Below, piece by piece: positions 1 through 5,964 of a stretch of DNA of 5,964 nucleotides (its first letter is position 1; each line of letters starts with the position of its first letter). Both the position numbers and the translations under genes were made by a program. This DNA is from Kiritimatiellia bacterium (GTDB taxonomy: Bacteria > Verrucomicrobiota > Kiritimatiellia > RFP12 > UBA1067), in the NCBI GenBank assembly GCA_016303225.1, contig JAEDMC010000166.1, forward strand, positions 1 to 5,964, written 5' to 3'. The notes under the pieces were generated by a model that saw only the letters and a list, made by a program, of their open reading frames with translations, was not told the DNA's origin and searched no databases.

Positions 1-81
1 CCCGAGAATATTTTTCGCCCAATGTTTTCGGGGGTCTCGTGAAAATCCGGGATAAATTATCCCTGAAAATCCGGGATAAGG
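1..81. other. Upstream leader without an identifiable complete gene
   Basis: This stretch lies before the first promoter and is visibly richer in A and T than the genes that follow. No complete gene is seen. Three + strand frames are open from the left edge: they stop at 40-42, 53-55 and 108-110, so the 3' end of an upstream gene could lie here, but nothing recognisable is encoded. Loose complementarity between CCCGAGAA at the left edge and TTTTCGGG (25-32) could form a weak hairpin, but no T-run follows at a terminator-like distance. The notable content is the repeat described separately. Confidence 0.4.
40..79. repeat. Tandem direct repeat with embedded palindrome
   Basis: The 16-mer TGAAAATCCGGGATAA occurs exactly twice, at 40-55 and 64-79, giving a 24-bp period. 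Between and overlapping the copies, 49-63 is a perfect inverted repeat with a single central base: GGGATAA (49-55), A, TTATCCC (57-63). The same TTATCCC arm can also pair with the second GGGATAA (73-79) across a 9-nt loop, so two mutually exclusive hairpins are possible if the region is transcribed. The array ends about 35 bp before the -10 element of the alpha-galactosidase-like gene, a position where an activator or repressor could bind. The structure is seen directly; the role as an operator is inference. It could instead be a dispersed intergenic repeat. Confidence 0.7.
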
Positions 82-91
82 GTGACCTTTA

Positions 92-122
92 TAGACCAAT
101 TCTCTTTTAAAAATGGTATAAT
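92..122 (+). promoter_or_regulatory. Probable sigma-70-type promoter, extended -10
   Basis: A perfect TATAAT lies at 117-122, preceded by TGG (114-116), which makes an extended -10 element. A weak -35 candidate, TAGACC (92-97, four of six matches to TTGACA), sits 19 bp upstream, longer than ideal; the extended -10 may compensate. The A/T-rich TTTTAAAAA between them would ease melting. Transcription would begin near 129, leaving a leader of about 50 nt before the chosen ATG at 178. The same TGGTATAAT core precedes the next gene. Confidence 0.6.
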
Positions 123-163
123 TTATTTCGTCAAACAAGAAAGGTTGCGAGCGTCAGCTAATG

Positions 164-168
164 AGAGG
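164..168 (+). promoter_or_regulatory. Ribosome binding site deciding the start at 178
   Basis: AGAGG lies nine bases before the ATG at 178. Together with the promoter at 114-122, which lies downstream of an in-frame GTG at 82, it supports 178 as the true start. Starting at 82 would add 32 residues ahead of a clear signal peptide. Confidence 0.6.
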
Positions 169-177
169 CGGATATTG

Positions 178-1773
178 ATGAAAAGGTGCGTCATCGCGCT
201 ATCGGCAGCGGTTCTGTCCGTCTCCCCGCTATCGGCGGAGGATGGTGTTGAGCAGGAAAAAAGCGCGCAAGCGAGCGCGCCGTATCGCCATTGGAGGATT
301 ACGGCGTGGGAGCTAAGAGATCGAACCGATAATGTGGGCGAACTGGTGCACAAGCGCGAGTGGCTGCTGCTGCCGGGTACTGAGAAGTTTGAGTTCGCTG
401 GCAATCTTGCCGATATGCAGGATGTTGTCGCTGGCGAGGGAAAAGTGTATTTGCGCCTTGCGCCGTTGCCGGGTTCGCGCAGCAGGGAAGGCAACGATTT
501 TGTCGTCGACCCCGATTCGACACCCGTGCTTGCGACGATCCCGCGCGCCTGTCGCACGCTGGAAATCCCCTATTCCGGCGGGGACCTCGGCCGTCGCGCG
601 GCATTGACTTGCGCACAGCGCCGGCTGCGGGCGCGCGTGAGTGGACGCGACGGACTTTTCCTTTCCAATACCTGGGGTGACCGCAATCGAGACAGTCGCC
701 TGAACGAAAAGTTCATGCGCGAAGAAATTGCCGCAGCGGCCAAGGTGGGGATTGAAGTCGTGCAAATCGATGACGGCTGGCAACGCGGTCGCACGGCCAA
801 TTCGTCTGCCGCCAACGGAAAAGGCGTCTGGAACGGCTATTGGGCGAGCGATCCCGATTTCTGGCTGCCGGACCCGGTTCGGTTTCCGCGCGGGCTTGGC
901 CCGCTCGTAGAATATGCCGCCGAGCGCGGATTGAGGCTTGGGCTTTGGTTCGGTCCGGATTCCTCCGAAGATGCGGCTAACTGGCGTCGCGACGCCGACT
1001 TGCTCGTGAAGATGCATCGGGAGCTTGGAATCGATTATTTCAAAATCGATTCCTTAAAGACCAACAACGAGCTTTCGCTCAACCGCCAGCGGAATTTTTT
1101 CACCACAGTGCTTGCGGAGTCTGACGGACGAGTGGTTTTCGATCTCGATGTCACCGCCGAGCGCCGTCCCGGGTATTTTGCCTTGCCGGAGATAGGGCCG
1201 GTTTTCGTCGAGAACCGTTATACAGATTGGCACAAATACTGGCCGCATCAGACCTTGCGTCAATTCTGGGCGCTGTGCGAGGTTATCGATCCTGTACGTT
1301 TGCGCATGGAGATATTGAATCCTTTGCGCAACCGCGAATATTACAAGGGAGACCCTTTGGCTCCGGCTAACTGGCCGGTGGAAAGCATCTTCGCTTCGGT
1401 GATGCTGTCGAGCCCGCTGGGATGGTTCGAGGCGAGCGGACTTTCCCCTGAAACCGCAGAACGGCTCTCGAAGATAGTTGCAACCTGGAAGCTTCATCGC
1501 GGACGCTTGCACGGCGGAGTCGTTCATCCAATAGGCACCAAGCCCGATGGGGTCGCATGGACGGGATTTGCAGTGGCCAATCCCGGGACTGTAGATTTGA
1601 TTCTTTTTCGTGAACTTAATGATCAGGCGTCGTTCAAGTTTGACCTTTCCGCATTCGGGCAGTTTTCACGTGTGCAGGTGTTTTCTCCGCGCGGCAGGGC
1701 TCGGCTTGAAGGCAATGTATTCGAGGCGATGCTCAACGACAAGCTCGATTTCGTCTGGGCTCAGTTGCAGTAG
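178..1773 (+). CDS. Exported alpha-galactosidase-like glycoside hydrolase (clan GH-D, GH36/GH27-like)
   Basis: Likely releases terminal alpha-linked galactose from oligosaccharides or glycan side chains outside the cytoplasm. From the ATG the product has 531 residues. Residues 1-20 are a typical Sec signal peptide (MKR, hydrophobic core, cleavage after LSA). An N-terminal beta-rich part (about 30-155) is followed by a TIM barrel (about 160-415) with TWGD (165-168), IDDGWQ (197-202), GLWFGP (255-260) and YFKID (287-291); D291 matches the GH36/GH27 nucleophile. ENRYTDWH (345-352) and a final beta domain follow. Family GH36 enzymes often exceed 700 residues, so this is a compact form resembling 'alpha-galactosidase' proteins I recall from Bacteroidota and Verrucomicrobiota. 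The canonical acid/base motif (SGGGxRxDxG) is not visible; the matching place reads TAERRPGYF. Codon use is less GC-biased than in the next gene. Family assignment is fairly sure; the exact substrate is not. Confidence 0.75.
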   Translation: MKRCVIALSAAVLSVSPLSAEDGVEQEKSAQASAPYRHWRITAWELRDRTDNVGELVHKREWLLLPGTEKFEFAGNLADMQDVVAGEGKVYLRLAPLPGSRSREGNDFVVDPDSTPVLATIPRACRTLEIPYSGGDLGRRAALTCAQRRLRARVSGRDGLFLSNTWGDRNRDSRLNEKFMREEIAAAAKVGIEVVQIDDGWQRGRTANSSAANGKGVWNGYWASDPDFWLPDPVRFPRGLGPLVEYAAERGLRLGLWFGPDSSEDAANWRRDADLLVKMHRELGIDYFKIDSLKTNNELSLNRQRNFFTTVLAESDGRVVFDLDVTAERRPGYFALPEIGPVFVENRYTDWHKYWPHQTLRQFWALCEVIDPVRLRMEILNPLRNREYYKGDPLAPANWPVESIFASVMLSSPLGWFEASGLSPETAERLSKIVATWKLHRGRLHGGVVHPIGTKPDGVAWTGFAVANPGTVDLILFRELNDQASFKFDLSAFGQFSRVQVFSPRGRARLEGNVFEAMLNDKLDFVWAQLQ

Positions 1774-1858
1774 CGCGCCTTGATTGCCTTGTCGTAAACG
1801 CAGATAGCGTGTCCGAGTAAAGAGCGCGTGGGGGAGAGGAGGTGAGTTTTGGTATAAT
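1774..1858 (+). promoter_or_regulatory. Intergenic spacer with extended -10 promoter for the beta-galactosidase gene
   Basis: TGGTATAAT at 1850-1858 (hexamer 1853-1858) repeats exactly the 9-base core of the upstream gene's promoter, again preceded by a short T-run. No -35 hexamer is visible at the usual distance: that stretch is G-rich. Recognition would therefore rest on the extended -10. Transcription would start near 1865, only about 20 nt before the ATG. The rest of the spacer shows no convincing terminator for the preceding gene; the best inverted repeat, ACGC/GCGT at 1798-1810, has a 4-bp stem and no T-tract. The two genes may thus be separately initiated, with possible read-through. 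Confidence 0.55.
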
Positions 1859-1874
1859 GTCGGTCAATAGGAAA

Positions 1875-1881
1875 AGAGGAG
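1875..1881 (+). promoter_or_regulatory. Strong ribosome binding site
   Basis: AGAGGAG ends six bases before the ATG at 1888, a close match to the anti-Shine-Dalgarno complement at good spacing. It fixes the start of the beta-galactosidase gene. Confidence 0.75.
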
Positions 1882-1887
1882 AGCGAA

Positions 1888-4773
1888 ATGATTCTGGAAA
1901 CGAATGCGAAAGGGCTGGCCGTGCGGAAGGTGCTGGCCGCCGCGACGCTGGCCGTCGGTTGTGGAGCGGCGCGTGCTGCCGAGCCGTGGGAAGATCCCGC
2001 GGTCAATGCGATCAACCGCCTGCCGGCGCGTGCGATCGCCATTCCGTGCGAGACGGAAGAGCTGGCGATCGCGATCGCCCAGGGTCAGGCGAACCGAGAC
2101 GAGTCGCGCTGGATCCTGCCGCTGAACGGCGAATGGGACTTCAGATGGAAGCGCGCGACCTCCGCCTCCGACTGGGAGAAGACGGCGAAAATCCGCGTGC
2201 CGGGCTGCTGGCAGCTCCAGGGCGACTATGACCCGCCGCTCTACACGAACGTGCGCTACCCGATCGAGATGGATGCGCCGCGCGTGACGAAGGAGCCGAC
2301 GGACAAGTCCTGGACGTCCTTCACGTACCGCAATCCCGTCGGTCTCTACACGACAACCTTCAAGCGCCCATGGCGCTGGTGGTTCCGTCGGACGGTCCTT
2401 CACTTCAATGGCGTGTCGGCCGCCTTCCGCGTCCGCGTGAACGGCCGGGACGTCGGCTATTCCGAAGACAGCCGTCTGCCGGCCGAGTTCGACCTGACGC
2501 CGCATCTCCGCGTCTTCGGCGCCAACACGCTTGAAGTCGAGGTCTACAAGCACTGTGACGGCTCGTATCTCGAGGACCAGGACTTCTGGCGCCTTTCGGG
2601 CATCTTCCGCGACGTCTATCTCGTCTCCGAGCGCAAGGACGCGCCGTATGACCTTATCGTCGAGACGCAGCTGTCGGACGATCTTCGAAGCGGCCGGTTC
2701 GTCGTGCGCGACGAGAATGGGAACGTGCTGAAGGAGCGCGATGTTCCGGACGTGAAGCTCTGGTCGTGCGAATACCCCTACGTCTACATGACGCCGATCG
2801 AGCACAGGTGGGGCTGGTGGATCTTCGGCGGGACGGACTACCGGGCGGTCACGTTCGGCTTCCGAAAGATCGAGATCCGTGACGCGGTGCTCTACCTGAA
2901 CGGCAAGCGCCTGCTCGTCAAGGGCACGAACCGCCACGAGATGGAGCCGAAGACGGGCTACGCCGTCACGCTGGAGGGGATGAAGCGGGACATCGCGCTG
3001 ATGAAGGCGTTCAACGTCAACGCCGTGCGCACAAGCCACTACCCGAACGTGCCGGAGTGGTACGACCTCTGCGACCGCGAGGGCATCATGGTCTGCTGCG
3101 AGGCGAACGTCGAGACGCACGGGTATGACAGGGACGACAGCAACCTTTCCCTCTCGTTTCGCAAGGACTACGAGCAGTCCCACGTCGAGCGCGGCACGCG
3201 CATGGTGGAGACGTTCCGCAATCACCCCTCGATCATCTTTTGGTCATTGGGCAACGAATCCGGCTATGGCCCGAACTTCAAGGCTTCGTACAAGGCCATC
3301 CGGGCGATTGATCCAACGCGGCCAATCCAATACGAGAACTTCTGTCGGGCGCGCATCGGTCATCTGGGCGTTAAGGATGCCATCGCCGGCGACGAGTATG
3401 CGTTCACCGACTTCGAGAGTCCCATGTACAGTCGCCCGTGGGCGTCTGAGAAGTATGTCGCGAACCATCCGAAGAAGCCCTACATCCTCGCCGAATATGC
3501 GCACGCGATGGGCAATTCGACCGGTAACCTCCAGGCATACTGGAATCTCGCGCACAAGTATCCGTCGTTCCAGGGCGGCTTCATCTGGGACTTCGCCGAC
3601 CAGGCGCTCTGGAAGACGGACGCGCGCGGCACGTGGCTCGCGTACGGCGGAGACTTCGGCGACAGGCCGAACGACGACAACTTCAACTGCAACGGATTCT
3701 TCGACGCGCTTCGCAATCCGCACCCCGGAGCCTTTGAGATCAAGCACGCCTATCAGAACATCCGCTGCACGGCGTTCGACTTCGCCTCCGGCAAGGTCAA
3801 GATCTGCAACGACTTCCTCTTCAAGCCGCTTGACGATTATGTCTGCGAATGGACGGCGCTTGACGCGGACGGCGCGGTAGCGGCGAAGGGCGAGTTTGAC
3901 CTGGGCGGCGTGAAGCCGGGGGAGACGGCCGAGTTCACGCTGGACCGCTTCGCCGGCGACAGCGTGACGTTCCGCTTCTTCGGCGACGACGACTGCGAGG
4001 CTTGGGACTGCTTCTCCCGTCCGTTTGTCCCGAAGGCCGTTCCGTCCGGAACGCCTGTCCAGGCGCACACGGACTTCCGCCTCAACTTCTGGCGCGCGCC
4101 GATCGACAACGACCGGGGCTGGGACATGGGCTCGGTCTGCAAGGTCTGGAAGGCCGCGACGGACACGCAGAAGCTGCCGGAAGGCGTGACGAGCGCGCTC
4201 AAGACCTCGCGCCTGGCGGACGGCTCGACGCTCGTCGACTGGACGCTGACCGTGCCGAAGGGACTGCCGCCGATCCCGCGCGTCGGCCTGACGTTCACCG
4301 TGCCGAAGGCGGACAAGGTCGAATACTTCGGCTTCGGCCCGTGGGAGAACTATGCCGACCGCGCGTCGAGCGCGATTCTGGGCGTCCACACGGCGTCTGT
4401 CGGGCTCGTCTCGGGCCTGGCGGACCCGGAGACCGGGACGATCGCCTATCCGAAAGACCGCCTGAACCCCGACAACTACAGCGAGCCGGGGGAGCAGGGC
4501 TACCGCACGGGATGCCGTCGCCTCACGGTCGGCAACGTGACGGTCTCCGCCGTGAACGCGCCTTTCGGCTTTAACGTCTGGCCGTATCCGCAGACGATGC
4601 TTGAGGGCAAGAAGCACCAGTGGGAACTGACGGCTGCGGACGAGCTGACGGTCAATGTCGATGCCGTCCAGATGGGCGTCGGCGGCGACAACAGCTGGGG
4701 CACGACGGCGCACGATCCGTACATGCCGGGCGCGGGAACCTACCGCCTCGTCTTTGCGGTCAAGGGGCTCTGA
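1888..4773 (+). CDS. lacZ: Exported beta-galactosidase, glycoside hydrolase family 2 (LacZ type)
   Basis: Hydrolyses terminal beta-linked galactose with retention. Residues 1-31 form a Sec signal peptide (K8, R13, K14, hydrophobic core, cleavage near ARA-AEP); LAVGC at 21-25 is a weak lipobox. The domain order is LacZ-like. The sugar-binding domain (about 75-250) has N121 in YTNVRYP and D194 in EDSRLPAEF, matching E. coli N102 and D201. A shortened immunoglobulin-like domain (about 252-328) follows. The TIM barrel has H350 (NRHE), H384 (SHYPN), E409 and H411 (EANVETHG, metal ligands), acid/base E457 (GNESGYG) and nucleophile E536 (AEYAHAMGNS). The C-terminal domains show RAPIDND, GFGPWENYADR and GGDNSWG with W937 (E. 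coli W999). The 961 residues including leader are shorter than E. coli LacZ (1024), apparently through losses in domain 2 and before RAPIDND. Activity is very likely; the natural substrate may be a glycan rather than lactose. Confidence 0.93.
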   Translation: MILETNAKGLAVRKVLAAATLAVGCGAARAAEPWEDPAVNAINRLPARAIAIPCETEELAIAIAQGQANRDESRWILPLNGEWDFRWKRATSASDWEKTAKIRVPGCWQLQGDYDPPLYTNVRYPIEMDAPRVTKEPTDKSWTSFTYRNPVGLYTTTFKRPWRWWFRRTVLHFNGVSAAFRVRVNGRDVGYSEDSRLPAEFDLTPHLRVFGANTLEVEVYKHCDGSYLEDQDFWRLSGIFRDVYLVSERKDAPYDLIVETQLSDDLRSGRFVVRDENGNVLKERDVPDVKLWSCEYPYVYMTPIEHRWGWWIFGGTDYRAVTFGFRKIEIRDAVLYLNGKRLLVKGTNRHEMEPKTGYAVTLEGMKRDIALMKAFNVNAVRTSHYPNVPEWYDLCDREGIMVCCEANVETHGYDRDDSNLSLSFRKDYEQSHVERGTRMVETFRNHPSIIFWSLGNESGYGPNFKASYKAIRAIDPTRPIQYENFCRARIGHLGVKDAIAGDEYAFTDFESPMYSRPWASEKYVANHPKKPYILAEYAHAMGNSTGNLQAYWNLAHKYPSFQGGFIWDFADQALWKTDARGTWLAYGGDFGDRPNDDNFNCNGFFDALRNPHPGAFEIKHAYQNIRCTAFDFASGKVKICNDFLFKPLDDYVCEWTALDADGAVAAKGEFDLGGVKPGETAEFTLDRFAGDSVTFRFFGDDDCEAWDCFSRPFVPKAVPSGTPVQAHTDFRLNFWRAPIDNDRGWDMGSVCKVWKAATDTQKLPEGVTSALKTSRLADGSTLVDWTLTVPKGLPPIPRVGLTFTVPKADKVEYFGFGPWENYADRASSAILGVHTASVGLVSGLADPETGTIAYPKDRLNPDNYSEPGEQGYRTGCRRLTVGNVTVSAVNAPFGFNVWPYPQTMLEGKKHQWELTAADELTVNVDAVQMGVGGDNSWGTTAHDPYMPGAGTYRLVFAVKGL

Positions 4774-4786
4774 AGGACAGGATTCG

Positions 4787-5964
4787 TCATTCCTCCTCCT
4801 CCAGGGATATCTCCTCGGCCGCGTCGTCCAGCTCCAGGCTGCGGGCGGACTTCTGGCTCTGCGGCGTGTTCCGGCGGATCGCCTCGCTCATCTGGCTGAC
4901 CAGGCTGACGACCTGATTGTACTTGTCGCCAAGCCGCTTCCGGTCGACCGTGCTCGCCGCCTCCGCATAGGCGTTCATCGCGGTCACGTAGTCTTTCTGC
5001 CGCCGCGCCGCGTCGCCCTTGCGCATGAGCGCATGGTAGCTCCTCGCCCGTGCCGCCGGATCAAACCACCTTATCGCCTGCCGATAGCGGCCGAGCGTGA
5101 AGTATTCCTCGCCGATCATCATCGCCAGGCCATTCGGATGCATGGCGGACTCGCGCGACCCGATGGCCTTCTTCAGCCCGCCTTCAAACAGGCGCTCGCC
5201 GACCTCGATGGCCCCCTCGTGATCGCCGGCGGCCGAAAGCGCCCGCATCAGCCGGATGGACATCGCGACCAGGTAGCCCTCACCGGCACGCTGCCTGTCA
5301 TAGAGGACGGCCCGGTCCAGCGCCTTGCGGGCCGTCGCGAGCGCCGAGGCGGACGGCGCCCAGTTGTGCCGCGTCGGCGTGAGGCCGAGGAACCCGCGCT
5401 CAAGGCGCGCCTTCGCCTTTCCGCCCGGCGAGATCCCGGCGTCTGCCTCGATCTTCGCGAGCGTCGCCGCCGCCTCCTTGACCAGGCGCCGCCGCAGGAA
5501 CCCGTCAAGCGCCTTGAACAGGGCCTTCTCCGTCCCCTCCTCGAGCCAGGCGCGGCAGGCGTAGTCGTACATCTGGCGACTGGCATAGCCGTCGCCGGAC
5601 ATCTTCTGCGGCTTCGGCAGCGGCAGATCCTGCCTCGGCCGGGCGGGCGGGGCAAACGAGGCGACGTCAACGCCCGCGCGCGTCAGCGCCTCCTGCAGGG
5701 AAACGATGCGGCGGACGATCTCCGCGCGGATGTCCTCCATGTCCGCCTTGTGGTAGTCGCACGTCTCCAGCCAGGCGTCGAACAGGCGGCCGTCGCGGAC
5801 GAGCGCCTTGTCGCCACTCGCGCGCGCGGCACGGCAGAGGCGCTTGAGTAGCGTCGCATAGCGCATGTCGTCAATGCCCTCGCGCGCGGACTCCCACTGG
5901 ATCGTGTCGATGACGCCGTCGCTCGTCGGCTGGACCATGCAGAAGTTCTTGTACATGCTGCTGG
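4787..5964 (-). CDS. 3' part of a DUF4091 (GH123-associated) protein with helical TPR-like C-terminus
   Basis: The reading frame is open to the right edge, so the 5' end is missing. The methionine at 5954-5956 is probably internal, because the conserved text before and after it reads as the middle of a domain. Numbering from it, residues 8-45 (PTSDGVIDTIQWESAREGIDD..., then MRYATLLKRL) match the C-terminal end of DUF4091, a domain found after GH123-type catalytic domains; W21, R25, E26, G27, D29-D30 and R32-Y33 are the diagnostic residues. About 340 residues follow that such proteins do not need: a proline-rich linker (about 102-118) and then mainly amphipathic helices with TPR-like pairs near 239-260, 282-303 and 305-336, ending in an acidic tail (SLEEEE). 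The tail could mediate protein contacts. Its stop lies 13 bases from the stop of the convergent beta-galactosidase gene. The catalytic part, if any, is outside the window. Confidence 0.65.
   Translation of the reverse strand, partial: SSMYKNFCMVQPTSDGVIDTIQWESAREGIDDMRYATLLKRLCRAARASGDKALVRDGRLFDAWLETCDYHKADMEDIRAEIVRRIVSLQEALTRAGVDVASFAPPARPRQDLPLPKPQKMSGDGYASRQMYDYACRAWLEEGTEKALFKALDGFLRRRLVKEAAATLAKIEADAGISPGGKAKARLERGFLGLTPTRHNWAPSASALATARKALDRAVLYDRQRAGEGYLVAMSIRLMRALSAAGDHEGAIEVGERLFEGGLKKAIGSRESAMHPNGLAMMIGEEYFTLGRYRQAIRWFDPAARARSYHALMRKGDAARRQKDYVTAMNAYAEAASTVDRKRLGDKYNQVVSLVSQMSEAIRRNTPQSQKSARSLELDDAAEEISLEEEE

Noticed and set aside
1..34. Hairpin between CCCGAGAA and TTTTCGGG as an upstream terminator
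   Set aside because: It contains a mismatch, has a long loop and lacks a following T-tract; too weak to call.
40..79. CRISPR-like array
   Set aside because: Only two 16-bp copies with an 8-bp gap; far too short and few for a CRISPR array, and no cas genes are present.
82..177. In-frame GTG at 82 as an alternative start of the alpha-galactosidase-like gene
   Set aside because: It would lie upstream of the predicted transcription start, has no good ribosome binding site, and would put 32 unremarkable residues before a typical signal peptide.
313..1017. - strand open frame of 234 codons opposite the alpha-galactosidase-like gene
   Set aside because: No recognisable motifs; the + strand carries clear GH-D motifs across the same bases.
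1798..1810. ACGC-AGATA-GCGT inverted repeat as terminator of the first gene
   Set aside because: The stem is only 4 bp and no T-run follows, so it is within chance expectation.
1864..3225. Long open frame on the - strand (453 codons) opposite the beta-galactosidase gene
   Set aside because: The protein is Arg/Val/Ala/Asp-rich low-information text typical of the antisense of GC-rich codons, and the + strand frame is an unmistakable GH2 enzyme.
3244..4713. Second long open frame on the - strand (489 codons) opposite the beta-galactosidase gene
   Set aside because: Same reason: Arg-rich antisense shadow with no recognisable domain and no ribosome binding site that stands out.
4655..5851. Long + strand open frame (398 codons) overlapping the end of the beta-galactosidase and opposite the DUF4091-type gene
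   Set aside because: It begins inside the conserved C-terminus of the GH2 enzyme, is extremely Arg/Leu-rich and lacks domain-like patterns; the - strand frame shows conserved DUF4091 residues.

Overview
The window looks like a stretch of chromosome from a GC-rich, glycan-degrading bacterium. It holds two exported glycosidase genes on the + strand and the 3' part of a third gene on the - strand. The style fits uncultured gut or sediment bacteria of the Verrucomicrobiota/Kiritimatiellota/Lentisphaerota kind: Sec-exported glycosidases, each with its own promoter, a LacZ-type enzyme of the flavour I associate with those phyla, and a DUF4091-type protein. This placement is an inference from protein style and base composition. 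No rRNA or marker gene is present to settle it.

Layout. Positions 1-177 are non-coding or the tail of something upstream. They contain a tandem 24-bp repeat with an embedded palindrome (40-87), then an extended -10 promoter (114-122) and a ribosome binding site. Positions 178-1773 (+) encode an exported 531-residue clan GH-D (GH36/GH27-like) alpha-galactosidase-type hydrolase. Positions 1774-1887 are a spacer with no convincing terminator; it carries a second promoter with the identical 9-base core and a strong ribosome binding site. Positions 1888-4773 (+) encode an exported 961-residue GH2 beta-galactosidase of LacZ type, with all main catalytic and metal-site residues but two accessory domains that look shortened. 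Thirteen bases further on, and convergent, is the 3' end of a - strand gene (4787-5964, 5' end beyond the window). It encodes the end of a DUF4091 (GH123-associated) domain followed by a long helical, TPR-like C-terminal region.

How the genes may work together. The first two enzymes would remove terminal alpha- and beta-linked galactose from oligosaccharides or glycan side chains outside the cytoplasm. The DUF4091 protein fits a glycan theme if its missing N-terminal part is a GH123-like catalytic domain. Plausible targets are plant galactan/galactomannan-type or host mucin-type glycans, but the sequence does not decide between them. No transporter, regulator or SusCD-like gene is in view.

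I did not find a clearly new biological system. The observations most worth checking are the upstream tandem repeat/palindrome, the DUF4091-TPR architecture, and the non-canonical acid/base region of the GH36-like enzyme.
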